A stretch of 64,000 nt of DNA from Streptomyces finlayi (GCF_014216315.1 NZ_CP045702.1:7316001-7380000), one strand, 5' to 3'. Positions 37,244 to 48,576 are shown, counted from the first letter of the stretch. Notes: a model not told the origin generated them from the sequence alone. A program made the numbers and translations.

Positions 37244-37675
37244 TCAACGTTCCGACAGTTCGGACGGGGCCTCCTGGACCACCCAGCCGTTGCCGTCCGG
37301 GTCCTCGAAGGACATGAACGAGTTCCAGGTCTCGCCCTTGCCGTCCTCCCATCCCGTGGCACCGACGTGGCGGACGGGGGAGACGTCCACCCCGCGGCCC
37401 GTCAGCTCCGCACGGGCCGCCTCGATATCGGTGACACAGAGCTGGAGGCCCTGCAATGTGCCGGGGGCCATCTCCTTCATGCCGGGGGCCGAGGGCATTC
37501 CCTCGATCATCGCGAGGGAACACCGGGAGCCGGGCGGGGTCATCTGGATGATGCGCATGCCCGGGGCCACCTCGTCGTCGAGGTCGACCGTGAATCCGGC
37601 CTTGTTCGCGTAGAACTCCTTCGCCCGGTCCATGTCGGTGACGGGGAGCGGAACGACCTCGAGAGTCCAGTTCAT
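37244..37675 (-). CDS. VOC-family (glyoxalase/bleomycin-resistance-like) protein
   Basis: A 143-residue vicinal-oxygen-chelate protein (MNWTLEVVPLPVTDMDRAKE, FYANKAGFTVDLDDEVAPGM, LQLCVTDIEAARAELTGRGV and SFEDPDGNGWVVQEAP). The two beta-alpha-beta-beta-beta halves and the C-terminal DPDGNGW turn are typical. Substrate and metal are unknown. AGGAGGATTT lies before ATG 37675. Confidence 0.9.
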   Translation of the reverse strand: MNWTLEVVPLPVTDMDRAKEFYANKAGFTVDLDDEVAPGMRIIQMTPPGSRCSLAMIEGMPSAPGMKEMAPGTLQGLQLCVTDIEAARAELTGRGVDVSPVRHVGATGWEDGKGETWNSFMSFEDPDGNGWVVQEAPSELSER

Positions 37676-37968
37676 GGAAATCCTCCTAGGAAAGGCCACA
37701 GCACCTGCAGAACGGATCCACCGTCTCGCACGCGGGAGTGGTCCCGCACGCCGAACCACCGGACCGCCGCCGGTTCATTCCCGTACGTCGCCGGTTCGTC
37801 CGGTTGCACCGCCGGTTCGTCCGCATACGACGAGTGTGCTTCAGCCGCCGCCCGGCGTCCGCGTTCACGGTCCGTGGACGGGCCGGGGAGACTCACCTCC
37901 CGCCGCAACTCCTCGACCGCGCGCCGTGTGATCCCGGGGCGGCGGACGGGCATCTTCGGGAGTGGTGG

Positions 37969-38275
37969 CTACGGCCAGCCGTACGGCACCGAGGGCGACG
38001 GCCTGTGCATCCCCACCGAGGCCGGTGCGGTCTCCCGGAAGCCCGAACTTCTCGTAGAGATGCCGGGCATCGCCGTCGGGGAAAAGGGAGACATAGGCGC
38101 CGGCCGGAGCCCGGCGCTCCAGCTCGCCGATCAGCTCGGCCATGGTTCTCTTCCCAAGACCCCGCCCCTGATGGTCGGGGAGGACACAGATGTCACGCAG
38201 GTCCATGACCTGCACGCCCCTGGTGGTGGCGACACCCTTGAGTACGAGTACCAGCCGATGTAGTCGGTCGCGCAG
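37969..38275 (-). pseudogene. GNAT acetyltransferase fragment
   Basis: The frame reads VATTRGVQVMDLRDICVLPD and HQGRGLGKRTMAELIGELER, with the acetyl-CoA loop QGRGLG. It continues GDARHLYEKFG, then shifts by one base and ends FRETAPASVGMHRP. The N-terminal third is missing. At about 38285 it abuts a LysR fragment on the other strand. Confidence 0.75.
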
Positions 38276-38295
38276 GTTTTGATGATGCCCGGTAG

Positions 38296-38502
38296 CTCGT
38301 CGCCGCGGGTGTGGGCATCTCGCTGATCCCCTCCATCGCGTTGGCGCCGGAGGTGCCGGGCCTGCGCACCGTCGCCATCGAGCCGCAGGCTCCGACCCCG
38401 CACATCGGTGTCGCGGTGATCGGCCTCCGGCGTGACCGTCCCGAGGTCGCCACGTTGATCCGGGCCCTCCAGCAGCGGGCGGCGGCGCTGGACGACGTGT
38501 GA
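38296..38502 (+). pseudogene. LysR-type regulator C-terminal fragment
   Basis: The frame reads LVAAGVGISLIPSIALAPEV, PGLRTVAIEPQAPTPHIGVA and RPEVATLIRALQQRAA, the last part of a LysR substrate-binding domain (the GxGISLIP motif). DNA-binding domain, start and most of the sensor domain are missing. Confidence 0.7.
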
Positions 38503-38638
38503 GTGCGGGGCCGTCAGGTCATCGGGGAGAACGTGGAGGACACCGACGAGTCGAACACTCCCTGCGTCCCGGCGTATCGACTTCCGTGCGCCGTCCTCCG
38601 TGCTGCTCGCCCCCGCGCCATGATGTGTCCTTCAGACG

Positions 38639-39343
38639 TCAGGCTTTCGCGGATACTTCGACGTCCGTCGCCCGGGCCTCGGTGTCCGGCTTGGGAGCCG
38701 TGTACATGGCCGATCCCTTCTGGATCGCCTTGCTGATGACACCCCGCTTGACCAGGGTTTCCAGGCTGTTGCGCACGACCTGAGCAGAAGTCTTGCGGTC
38801 CGGGTACACCTTCTCCAGGTCCGCGTGCACCTCACGCACCAGGCGCGGCTCTCCCGCGGGCAGGAACTCACGGAGAAGCTGGTGCAGCGGCGCCTCGGCG
38901 GTCTTCGGGGCGGCTTCCTCCGCGACCTTCTTCGCGACGGTGCTCTCGCCGGACGCCTTCTTGGCCGACTTGCGCGCGGTGCTCTTCGCGGCGGCCTTGG
39001 GCTGGGCGGTCTTCGGCTGCGCCGACTTCGCGCGGGTGCCCTTCGCCGAGCGCGGCTGCGGGACGGCCTTGGCGTCCGGCTTCGTCCCGGTCGTGGGAGC
39101 GGGGTCCGCGCTCTCGTCGGAAGCGGCCGCCGGTGCGGTGGGTGCCGCGGTCGGCAGCGAGCCCTGCATGCCGGCGAGCCAGCCCTCGTCCTTCTTGAGC
39201 TGCTCCAACCGGGTCTGCAACTGCGCGATCTGCGCGGTGACTTCACCCTGCTCCGAGCGGTTGGCCACCAGATCGGCGGCGAAACGCTCCGCGTACGTGC
39301 TCTGCACGCTCTTGAGGTCGATGTCTTCCAGCCGGTCGGCCAC
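38639..39343 (-). CDS. Coiled-coil protein with C-terminal winged-helix-like domain
   Basis: A 234-residue cytoplasmic protein in three parts: an N-terminal coiled coil (1-55, ERFAADLVANRSEQGEVTAQ, LQTRLEQLKKDEGWLAGM), a basic Ala/Lys/Pro-rich linker (60-145, KGTRAKSAQPKTAQPKAAAK), and a C-terminal domain (150-225, LHQLLREFLPAGEPRLVREV and VVRNSLETLVKRGVISKAIQ) with the pattern of a winged helix that could bind DNA. It is well conserved in Streptomyces as far as I know; the role is unknown. Histone-like linkers of this kind hint at nucleoid binding. Confidence 0.75.
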   Translation of the reverse strand: MADRLEDIDLKSVQSTYAERFAADLVANRSEQGEVTAQIAQLQTRLEQLKKDEGWLAGMQGSLPTAAPTAPAAASDESADPAPTTGTKPDAKAVPQPRSAKGTRAKSAQPKTAQPKAAAKSTARKSAKKASGESTVAKKVAEEAAPKTAEAPLHQLLREFLPAGEPRLVREVHADLEKVYPDRKTSAQVVRNSLETLVKRGVISKAIQKGSAMYTAPKPDTEARATDVEVSAKA

Positions 39344-39909
39344 GGTAGTTCACACTCCTTGTATAGGGGGATTGCTGCCGGATGCTACCCATGTTGGACG
39401 GCCCGTGGTTACCGTCACGCACGTCCAGCACTCGTACGGGCGGCATAGTGGCCCGGCTCGGCCCTCCAACTCGCTTTGCAGCGGGACCGTTTGCGAAGCC
39501 TTGGGAAGCAGGAGAAAGACCCTTCGCGAAACGTCGGCGCAGCACCTTCATACGACCCACGACCATCACTCTCTGCGTCCGTGCCGATACGGATCGGTTG
39601 TGCGTGCTGGTGATCGGCAGCTGACTGACTCCGCGGCACCGCTGTCGGTCATGGGGGCCCGCCCATGGGTCGTCGAGCACCTGCCCCCAACGCCGCGTCC
39701 CGTTGAACGCTTCCTCGCCCGACAAGGAACACCTATGACAAGTCCGCGCGCTCACAGGTACGTTGCTCCTGGCCACGCACAGGCCGACGAGCGGCACGGC
39801 GGGGGGACGGGGCCGCGAGAGTTCGAGATGCTGGGTTGCGCTGGGACCTCCCGCCTCAGGTGTTCGCCCCCGTCCAAGCCGACTCCACGGGGCTGTTCAC
39901 CAACCGGAT
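39344..39909. other. 566-bp stretch with no recognised gene
   Basis: It holds the promoter of the coiled-coil gene at its left end. No further frame gives a recognisable product. Confidence 0.45.
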
Positions 39910-40312
39910 ATGGACGATGTCGCCCGGCTCGCGGGTGCCTCCAGGCAGACCGTCTCCAGAGTCCTCAACGAGAACCCCTCGGCCGGCAACTGGCGTCCCG
40001 GCCGGACGTCACCGCCGTATTCGCCTCCAACGACCACATGGCGCTGGGAGTTCTGCGGGCACTGCAGGAAGCGGGACGACGGGTGCCCGACGACGTCAGT
40101 GTCGTCGGCTACGACGACATCCCCGAAGCCCCTTACCTCCTGCCGCCGTTGACGACCGTCCACAACGACTTCGCGGAGACGGGCCGGCGCGCGCTCGACC
40201 TGCTGTTGCGGGAACTCCGGGGGGACGGGGGAGCGGCGTCGACTCGATCGTCCCGGTCGGGCTGATCGTGCGCGCCAGCACGGGCCCGGCCCCCCTGTCC
40301 GCGGGCGACTGA
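39910..40312 (+). pseudogene. LacI-family regulator with internal deletion
   Basis: ATG 39910 starts a LacI headpiece (MDDVARLAGASRQTVSRVLN, ENPS). The next residues belong to another frame of the C-terminal core (SRPDVTAVFASNDHMALGVL, EAGRRVPDDVSVVGYDDIPE, LTTVHNDFAETGRRALDLLL). Some 130 codons of the sensor domain are missing between them, at about 39990, and the end (VPVGLIVRASTG) is again shifted. The deletion removes the sugar-binding half, so it cannot act as a sugar-responsive repressor. Its position suggests it once lay next to a regulated gene. Confidence 0.8.
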
Positions 40313-40514
40313 GTTTTCCGCCCTCCCCGATCCACGGCGTACGGCTGGCCCGCGCCGGAACCGGACGCAGTACCTCCATGTCGGCGTGAGGCCACCGCAA
40401 CCGGTCCCCGCACGTACGTGCGAACCGGTCAACGACTGCTGCCCTGCTTCGGATTACTGCTGTCAGGACTCTTGCGGGGAGGTGTGCGGCACGCTCCAAT
40501 GGACGCGGCCCAAT

Positions 40515-40530
40515 GGAAAGGAAACTTTCC
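40515..40530. promoter_or_regulatory. CsnR-type operator before the chitosanase gene
   Basis: GGAAAGGAAACTTTCC reads on the other strand as GGAAAGTTTCCTTTCC. It matches the palindrome that I recall as the binding site of the ROK-family chitosanase regulator CsnR (GAAAGTTTCCTTTC). It lies about 100 bp upstream of the chitosanase start. Confidence 0.55.
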
Positions 40531-40630
40531 TAACAGAGCTGACCTCCCCGGCTGAGCTGTGTCCGTACGCCCCTCCACGACGCTCCTGTGCGTTCGGCGT
40601 CCGGCACATCGCAAGAGATCGGAGAACCAC

Positions 40631-42778
40631 ATGCGCATGCGTATGCCGCACCGCATTTCCCGGCGCATTTCCCGTTCGGAACGACCACCCCGCCCCGCAC
40701 ACCGCCGCCGGCGCACCGGCGTCCGGATCGCCCTGGCCATGGCGCTGGCCGCGATCCCCGCGGTGGTCGTCCTCAACACCGGGCAGGCTGCCGAGGCGTC
40801 CGGCCTCGACGATCCGGTGAAGAAGGAAATCGCCATGCAGATCGTCTCGACGGCCGAGAACTCGTCGCTCCAGTGGCGCGAGCAGTTCGACTACATCGAG
40901 GACATCGGCGACGGCCGCGGCTACACCGCCGGCATCATCGGCTTCTGCTCCGGTACGCACGACATGCTCGAACTCGTCGAGTACTACACGGGCAAGGTGC
41001 CGGGCAACCCGCTGGCCAAGTACCTCCCCGCCCTCCGCGCGGTCGACGGAAGCGACTCCCACGAGGGCCTCGACCCCGGCTTCACGACCGCCTGGGAACA
41101 GGCCGCCGCCACCCCCGAGTTCCAGGCGGCCCAGGAACACGAGCGCGACCGCGTCTACTTCGGCCCCTCGGTCGTACAGGCCAAGAGCGACGGACTGCGG
41201 GTGCTCGGCCAGTTCGCCTACTACGACGCCATCGTCATGCACGGTCAGTCGGGCTTCGAGAGCATCCGCGCCGAGGCCAGGAACGACGCCCGTACGCCGG
41301 CCGAGGGCGGCAACGAGACCCAGTACCTCGACGCCTTCCTCGACGCCCGCGTCGTGGAGATGAAGAAGGAGGCCGCGCACGAGGACACCAGCCGCGTCGA
41401 CACCGCCCAGCGCGTCTTCCTGAGGAACGGCAACCTCGACCTCAACACCCCACTCGCCTGGGCCGTGTACGGCGAGGACTTCCGCATCGACACCGACCCG
41501 AAGCCCGGCCCGGGGCCGACGGACCCGCCCGGTGCCGAGGCGCTGATATCGCGAGGCAGGCCCGCCACCGCCTCATCATCCGAGGACTCCGCCCTGACGC
41601 CCGGCAAAGCCGTCGACGGCGTCGCGACCACCCGCTGGGCCAGCGCCGAGGGAGCGGACCCGCAGTGGCTCCGCATCGACCTCGGTGAAGGGGCGTCCGT
41701 CTCCCGCGTCGAGCTGAAATGGGAGGCCGCGTACGCGAAGCAGTACCGGCTGGAGATCTCGGCGAACGGCACCGACTGGACCCGACTCGCTGCGGAGACC
41801 GCGGGCAACGGTGGCACCGACACCTGGACCGGGCTGTCCGGCAAGGGCCGGTACCTGCGGGTGTACGGCACCGCACGCGGCACCGCGTGGGGCTACTCCC
41901 TGTGGGAGGCCGAGGTGTACGGCAGCGTCGGGGGCACCACACCCGACCCGACCGACCCGCCCGCCAACGGCGCGTTCACCGTGGTCGGCGCCGGTGACAT
42001 CGCCGACCAGTGCAACCAGAGCGACCCCGGATGCCAGCACTTCAAGACCGCCGCACGCGCCATGGCGATCAACCCGGCCTTCTACATCACCATGGGAGAC
42101 AACCAGTACGACGACGCCCACATCGAGGACTTCCGCAACTACTACGACAAGTCCTGGGGCCAGTTCAAGGACAAGACCCACCCCGTGCCCGGCAACCACG
42201 AGGCGTACGACGACTGGGACAACCAGGACGAGGTCGCCTACCGGCAGTACTTCGGTGACCGCGCCACTCCCCAGGGCAAGATGTGGTACAGCTACGACTA
42301 CGGCAACTGGCACTTCGTCGCTCTCAACTCCAACCGGTTCGACGAGCGCGAACAGCTCGACTGGCTGAAGGCCGACCTCGCCAAGAACAGCAAGAAGTGC
42401 GTGGCCGCCTACTTCCACCACCCGCTGTTCAGCTCCGGAAGCCACGGCAACGACCCCGTGAGCAAGCCGATCTGGTCCATGCTGCAGGCGGCGGGCACCG
42501 AACTGGTGCTGAGCGGCCACGACCACCACTACGAGCGCTTCGCCCCCCAGCGCCCGGACGGTCAGGCAGACCCCAACGGCATCGTCGAGGTCCTCGGCGG
42601 TATGGGCGGCAAGGACCTGTACGGCCAGGGCGACACCGTGCAGAAGAACAGCCAGAAGCGCATCTGGGACAAGTTCGGTGTGATGCAGCTCGACTTCACC
42701 GACACGAGCTTCACCTCGAAGTTCGTCGGCACCGACGGAACGGTCCTGGACACCGGCCCGACGTACAGCTGTCACTGA
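40631..42778 (+). CDS. Three-module protein: GH46 chitosanase, F5/8C domain, calcineurin-like phosphoesterase
   Basis: A 715-residue secreted protein. The basic n-region (RRRRTGVRIALAMALAAIP) suits Sec or Tat export. The GH46 chitosanase domain (about 57-290) has catalytic Glu76 (STAENSSLQW) and Asp94 (DIGDGRGYTA), 18 apart as in the Streptomyces N174 enzyme. A linker precedes a discoidin/F5-8C (CBM32-like) domain (300-435, SEDSALTPGKAVDGVATTRW). A second Thr/Pro linker leads to a metallophosphoesterase (445-715) with all metal motifs: GAGDIAD, MGDNQYDD, PGNHEAY, FHHPLF and GHDHHYERF. GGAG lies 6 bases before ATG 40631. Chitosanases are normally single-module, so the added phosphatase is odd; it might free phosphate from wall polymers. 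Confidence 0.93.
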   Translation: MRMRMPHRISRRISRSERPPRPAHRRRRTGVRIALAMALAAIPAVVVLNTGQAAEASGLDDPVKKEIAMQIVSTAENSSLQWREQFDYIEDIGDGRGYTAGIIGFCSGTHDMLELVEYYTGKVPGNPLAKYLPALRAVDGSDSHEGLDPGFTTAWEQAAATPEFQAAQEHERDRVYFGPSVVQAKSDGLRVLGQFAYYDAIVMHGQSGFESIRAEARNDARTPAEGGNETQYLDAFLDARVVEMKKEAAHEDTSRVDTAQRVFLRNGNLDLNTPLAWAVYGEDFRIDTDPKPGPGPTDPPGAEALISRGRPATASSSEDSALTPGKAVDGVATTRWASAEGADPQWLRIDLGEGASVSRVELKWEAAYAKQYRLEISANGTDWTRLAAETAGNGGTDTWTGLSGKGRYLRVYGTARGTAWGYSLWEAEVYGSVGGTTPDPTDPPANGAFTVVGAGDIADQCNQSDPGCQHFKTAARAMAINPAFYITMGDNQYDDAHIEDFRNYYDKSWGQFKDKTHPVPGNHEAYDDWDNQDEVAYRQYFGDRATPQGKMWYSYDYGNWHFVALNSNRFDEREQLDWLKADLAKNSKKCVAAYFHHPLFSSGSHGNDPVSKPIWSMLQAAGTELVLSGHDHHYERFAPQRPDGQADPNGIVEVLGGMGGKDLYGQGDTVQKNSQKRIWDKFGVMQLDFTDTSFTSKFVGTDGTVLDTGPTYSCH

Positions 42779-42887
42779 GCCCCACACCAGCCTGTCGCCG
42801 ACCCCACACCTGTCGCCGACCCCACACCGTCCGTCGTGGACCGGCTGCCGTGCCGCGGCGGCCGGTCCACGTCCGGCCGGCGAAGGC

Positions 42888-42923
42888 GCCCGGAGCTCCG
42901 GTTGTGCAACCGGAGCTCCGGGC
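42888..42923. terminator. Strong terminator after the chitosanase gene
   Basis: A perfect 17-bp inverted repeat (42888-42904 with 42907-42923) with a very short loop. Just upstream, CTGTCGCCGACCCCACAC occurs twice in tandem near 42790-42828. Confidence 0.75.
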
Positions 42924-42943
42924 ACCGCGTACCAGGAGCGTGT

Positions 42944-44251
42944 ATGTACCTCGCCGTCGGCAGAGCCCGTCCACCGGACGGGCCAGCCCCCACCCGGACC
43001 CCCTCACCCGCACGGCCCGCCGGCCGGAGGCGCCTCACCGGCACGGTCGTCGCGCTCGGCGCGGTCAGCCTCGTCACCGACATCTCGTCCGAGATGGTCA
43101 CCGCCGTACTGCCCCTCTACCTCGTCCTCGGCCTGGGACTCAGCCCGCTCCAGTTCGGCTTCCTCGACGGCCTCTACAACGGTGTCACCGCGTTCGTCAG
43201 ACTCGCCGGCGGGCACGCCGCCGACCGCTGGCAGCGCCACCGGCTCGTCGCCGGAAGCGGCTACGCGCTGTCCACCCTCTGTAAACTCGGCCTGCTGCTC
43301 GCGGGCAGCTCCACCCCCGCCCTGTCCGCCGCCCTCGCGGCCGACCGGGTCGGCAAAGGCGTACGGACGGCACCCCGCGACGCCCTGATCTCACTGAACT
43401 GCGACGAGCGGGACCTCGGCCGCGCCTTCGGTGTGCACCGGGCGATGGACACCACGGGCGCCATGCTCGGACCACTCGTCGCCTTCGCCATCCTGTGGGC
43501 GACCGTCGACGCCTACGACGCCGTCTTCGTCGTCAGTTTCTGCTTCGGCCTGCTCGGTGTGCTGATCCTGTTCGCGTTCGTCCCCGGCCGCGCGGCCGCG
43601 CCGGCCCGCCCCCCGGGCACGGCCGCGGCCACGCTCAGGCAGACCCTGCGGCTCTTCCACGTCCCGGCCTTCCGCCGGATCCTCTGCACCGCCACCCTGC
43701 TCGGCCTGGCAGGCGTGGGCGACGGATTCCTCTACCTGGTCCTGCAGAAGCGGCTCGCCCTCGACGTGGAGTTCTTCCCGCTGCTGCCACTCGGCAGCGC
43801 CGCGGTCTACCTCCTGCTCGCCGTACCCCTCGGCCGGGCCGCCGACCGGATCGGCCGCCGCACCCCGTACCTGCTGGGGCACGTAGCCCTGCTCGGGGTG
43901 TACCTCACGCTGTTCTCACCGGTGGCCGGATGGCCCCTCACCGTCCTGGTGCTCGTCCTGCACGGTGCGTTCTACGCCGCGACCGACGGGGTCCTGATGG
44001 CGCTCGGAGGCCCGGTCGTGCCGGCGGACCGGCGCGCGGGCGGGATGGCACTGCTGCAGACCGGCCAGGGGGTGGGCCGGCTGCTGGCGTCCGTCGGGTT
44101 CGGAGCCGTCTGGACGGTATGGGGCATGGACACCGCGCTCGTCCTGGCCGCAGCCGCCCTCGGCGCCGCCCTCGTCCTCGCCCGCGTACTCCTGCCCGCC
44201 GCACCCACGCCCGCCGACCCCGCACCCGTCACCGTTCCGGAGCCCTCATGA
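42944..44251 (+). CDS. MFS transporter
   Basis: A 435-residue major facilitator protein with about 11-12 membrane helices. Motif-A-like sequences follow helix 2 (AGGHAADRWQRHRLV) and helix 8 (PLGRAADRIGRRTPY). FDGLYNGVTAFVRL-type and SSEMVTAVLPLYL segments recall the YajR/drug-efflux branch. Substrate unknown. ATG 42944 follows AGGAGCGTGT; the longer frame runs through the terminator hairpin. It is translationally coupled (ATGA) to the beta-propeller gene. Confidence 0.88.
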   Translation: MYLAVGRARPPDGPAPTRTPSPARPAGRRRLTGTVVALGAVSLVTDISSEMVTAVLPLYLVLGLGLSPLQFGFLDGLYNGVTAFVRLAGGHAADRWQRHRLVAGSGYALSTLCKLGLLLAGSSTPALSAALAADRVGKGVRTAPRDALISLNCDERDLGRAFGVHRAMDTTGAMLGPLVAFAILWATVDAYDAVFVVSFCFGLLGVLILFAFVPGRAAAPARPPGTAAATLRQTLRLFHVPAFRRILCTATLLGLAGVGDGFLYLVLQKRLALDVEFFPLLPLGSAAVYLLLAVPLGRAADRIGRRTPYLLGHVALLGVYLTLFSPVAGWPLTVLVLVLHGAFYAATDGVLMALGGPVVPADRRAGGMALLQTGQGVGRLLASVGFGAVWTVWGMDTALVLAAAALGAALVLARVLLPAAPTPADPAPVTVPEPS

Positions 44252-45279
44252 GCCTGCCCCCTCTCTCCCTGCGCGCGCGGATCACCGCCCTCACGGCGGC
44301 CACCGCCGTACTGGCGGCCGTCGCCGTCGGCTACACGGTCGCGGCGGCCGACGGCGACGGCCGGCCAGCGGCCTCAGCAGCCGCTCCGGGCCTCACGCTC
44401 GACAAGGCGCCCGGCCTCTACCACGCGTCACGGAAGGGCAACGTGCTCTCGACTCCGTACAGCCCCTCCGGCACGGAGACGGCCGACGGGGCGCGGAGCA
44501 GGAAAACCGGACTGTCGTGCAACCGCTTCTACGCGAGCGGAGGGTCGGCCGTCTGCATCGCGAACCACCCAGGCCTCTCACAGAAGACGAAGGTGACCGT
44601 CCTCGACCGCGAACTGGACACCCGCGAGACGGTCGTCGTCGGAGGCATTCCCAACCGTGCGCGGGTCTCCCCGTCGGGCCGGATGGTCGCCTGGACACTG
44701 TTCGTCAGCGGCGACTCGTACGCCTCGTCGTCGTTCTCGACGAGGAGCGGCATCCTCGACACCCGGACCGGCTACCTGGTGAAGAACGTGGAGACCCTCC
44801 AGCTGTACATCGAGGGCAGGCGCTACCACGCGCCGGACGTGAACTACTGGGGCATCACCTTCGCCGACGACGACAACCGCTTCTACGCGACGGTGGCCAC
44901 CAAGGGGAAGACCTACCTCGTCGAGGGCGACATGAGGACGTGGAAGGCGCGCACGCTCCGCCGGAACGCCGAGTGCCCCTCCCTGTCTCCCGACGGCACC
45001 CGGATCGCCTTCAAGAAGAGGGTCCGCAAGGGCACCCAGGACCCGTGGCGACTGCACGTCCTGGACCTGGGGACGATGCGGGAGACGCCCCTCGCCGAGA
45101 CCCGCAGCGTCGACGACCAGGCGGCGTGGCTGGACGACTCGACCCTCGCGTACTCCCTCCCGGGGCGGGCGAAGGGCACCTCGGACATCTGGACCGTCCC
45201 CGCCGACGCACCGGCCACCGGACCGAGGCTGCTCCTGAGTGACGCGTCGTCACCTTCCATGGTCCAGGGAGGCGGATGA
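44248..45279 (+). CDS. Exported TolB-like beta-propeller protein
   Basis: A 343-residue protein with a signal or anchor segment (about 10-32, ITALTAATAVLAAVAVGYTV) and PD40-type blades (NRARVSPSGRMVAWTLFVSG, ECPSLSPDGTRIAFKKRVRK, VDDQAAWLDDSTLAYSLPGR). There is no lipobox Cys. The start overlaps the MFS stop by 4 bases, so the two act together: perhaps a periplasmic-side partner of the transporter. This is inference from coupling only. Confidence 0.82.
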   Translation: MSLPPLSLRARITALTAATAVLAAVAVGYTVAAADGDGRPAASAAAPGLTLDKAPGLYHASRKGNVLSTPYSPSGTETADGARSRKTGLSCNRFYASGGSAVCIANHPGLSQKTKVTVLDRELDTRETVVVGGIPNRARVSPSGRMVAWTLFVSGDSYASSSFSTRSGILDTRTGYLVKNVETLQLYIEGRRYHAPDVNYWGITFADDDNRFYATVATKGKTYLVEGDMRTWKARTLRRNAECPSLSPDGTRIAFKKRVRKGTQDPWRLHVLDLGTMRETPLAETRSVDDQAAWLDDSTLAYSLPGRAKGTSDIWTVPADAPATGPRLLLSDASSPSMVQGGG

Positions 45280-45411
45280 CCGGGGGCGACGAGCGATGGA
45301 GCCCCCCGCGGCGGCCGTTCTCGCTGGTGATCGATCCGTCCCCCGCCCAGCCGCCGGCGCCGGGGGCCGTTCTCCTCGGGCCGCCGCACCGTTCTGACAC
45401 CCCGGGACGGC

Positions 45412-45441
45412 GCCCGGGCCGGCTGATGAGCCGGCCCGGGC
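45412..45441. terminator. Bidirectional terminator
   Basis: A perfect 13-bp inverted repeat (GCCCGGGCCGGCT with AGCCGGCCCGGGC, loop GATG) lies between the convergent propeller gene and katG. Confidence 0.8.
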
Positions 45442-45448
45442 ATCACGG

Positions 45449-47683
<2,235 letters not shown>

Positions 47684-47878
47684 GGGAATCCTTCCGGACG
47701 GGGCGGATCACATCGCTCAGGGAACAGCGGACGGTGCAGCAGCCGGGGGACAGACCACCGTGGGGAAGTGACCCACGCGATCACGCGCCCCGGAAGCGAT
47801 CGCCCCGACGTCGTGGTGGCCACTGCCCTCTTCCTGTCCCTTGGCTATTGCCGTAACCGATCCTACGATGGACAGAAT

Positions 47879-47902
47879 CCAAGTCAAGAAGTGAACCAAG
47901 TC
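47879..47902. promoter_or_regulatory. CCAAGTC direct repeats, candidate Fur-family operator
   Basis: CCAAGTC at 47879-47885 is repeated at 47896-47902, 17 bp apart, in the katG-Fur divergent region. It is a candidate binding site; the assignment is by position only. Confidence 0.4.
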
Positions 47903-47982
47903 TATCCCTCTCGGACGCTGGATGCACGGATGTACGCCTGCTGAATCGGGCGCACCCCACCGAACCGGATTGGTGAACCGAT

Positions 47983-48399
47983 ATGAGCGGTCTGCTGGAG
48001 CGACTGCGGGGGCGTGGCTGGCGGATGACCTCCCAGCGACGTGTCGTCGCGGAGGTGCTCGACGGCGATCACGTGCACCTCACAGCCGACGAGGTGCACG
48101 CCCGGGCGGTGGGGCGACTCCCGGAGATCTCCCGGGCGACCGTCTACAACGCCCTGGGGGAACTCGTCGCACTCGGCGAGGTCGTGGAGGTCTCCACCGA
48201 CGGCCGCGCGAGGCGTTACGACCCCAACGCGCACCGGCCGCACCAGCACCTGGTGTGTTCCGGCTGCGGCATCATCCGCGATGTCCACCCGACGGGCGAC
48301 CCGCTGGCAGGTCTTCCTGCGGAGGAGCGGTTCGGCTTCACGGTCGCCACGGCCGAGGTCACCTATCGCGGGCTGTGCCCGTCGTGCGCACAGCGATGA
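47983..48399 (+). CDS. Fur/PerR-family metalloregulator
   Basis: A 138-residue regulator. Winged helix (WRMTSQRRVVAEVLDGDHVH, EISRATVYNALGELVALGEV), metal-site HRPHQHLVCSGCG and a C-terminal CPSC. Two CxxC pairs make a structural zinc site, as in PerR and CatR. The divergent katG makes an H2O2-sensing CatR/PerR role likely. ATG 47983 gives the standard length. Confidence 0.92.
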   Translation: MSGLLERLRGRGWRMTSQRRVVAEVLDGDHVHLTADEVHARAVGRLPEISRATVYNALGELVALGEVVEVSTDGRARRYDPNAHRPHQHLVCSGCGIIRDVHPTGDPLAGLPAEERFGFTVATAEVTYRGLCPSCAQR

Positions 48400-48411
48400 C
48401 CGGGCCCCGCT

Positions 48412-48576
48412 GAGTCCTGGGTTCCCCGCCGGCGGGACGTGGTCCTTTCCATCGCGGACGTCGACCTCGTCCACATCAATCTGCGTGCGGTCATCCGGTC
48501 GGTCACCGGCGACGAACCCGCCCCCTGGGGCGCCGGACCGGCCGCACCGCACACCGCAGGGAGGTTCCCACAATGA
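48412..48576 (+). pseudogene. Gas vesicle GvpJ/GvpS-type fragment
   Basis: About 54 codons read RRDVVLSIADVDLVHINLRA, then VIRSVTGDEPAPWGAG. This is the C-terminal end of a GvpA-family minor protein (usually VVLSVAGVDLVYVxLRA). No start or N-terminal half is present; the fragment begins 13 bp after the Fur-family stop. Its TGA overlaps the gvpK ATG, as in intact clusters. Confidence 0.7.

Noticed and set aside
36575..38263. 562-codon plus-strand ORF
   Set aside because: Antisense to the carbonic-anhydrase-like, VOC and GNAT sequences.
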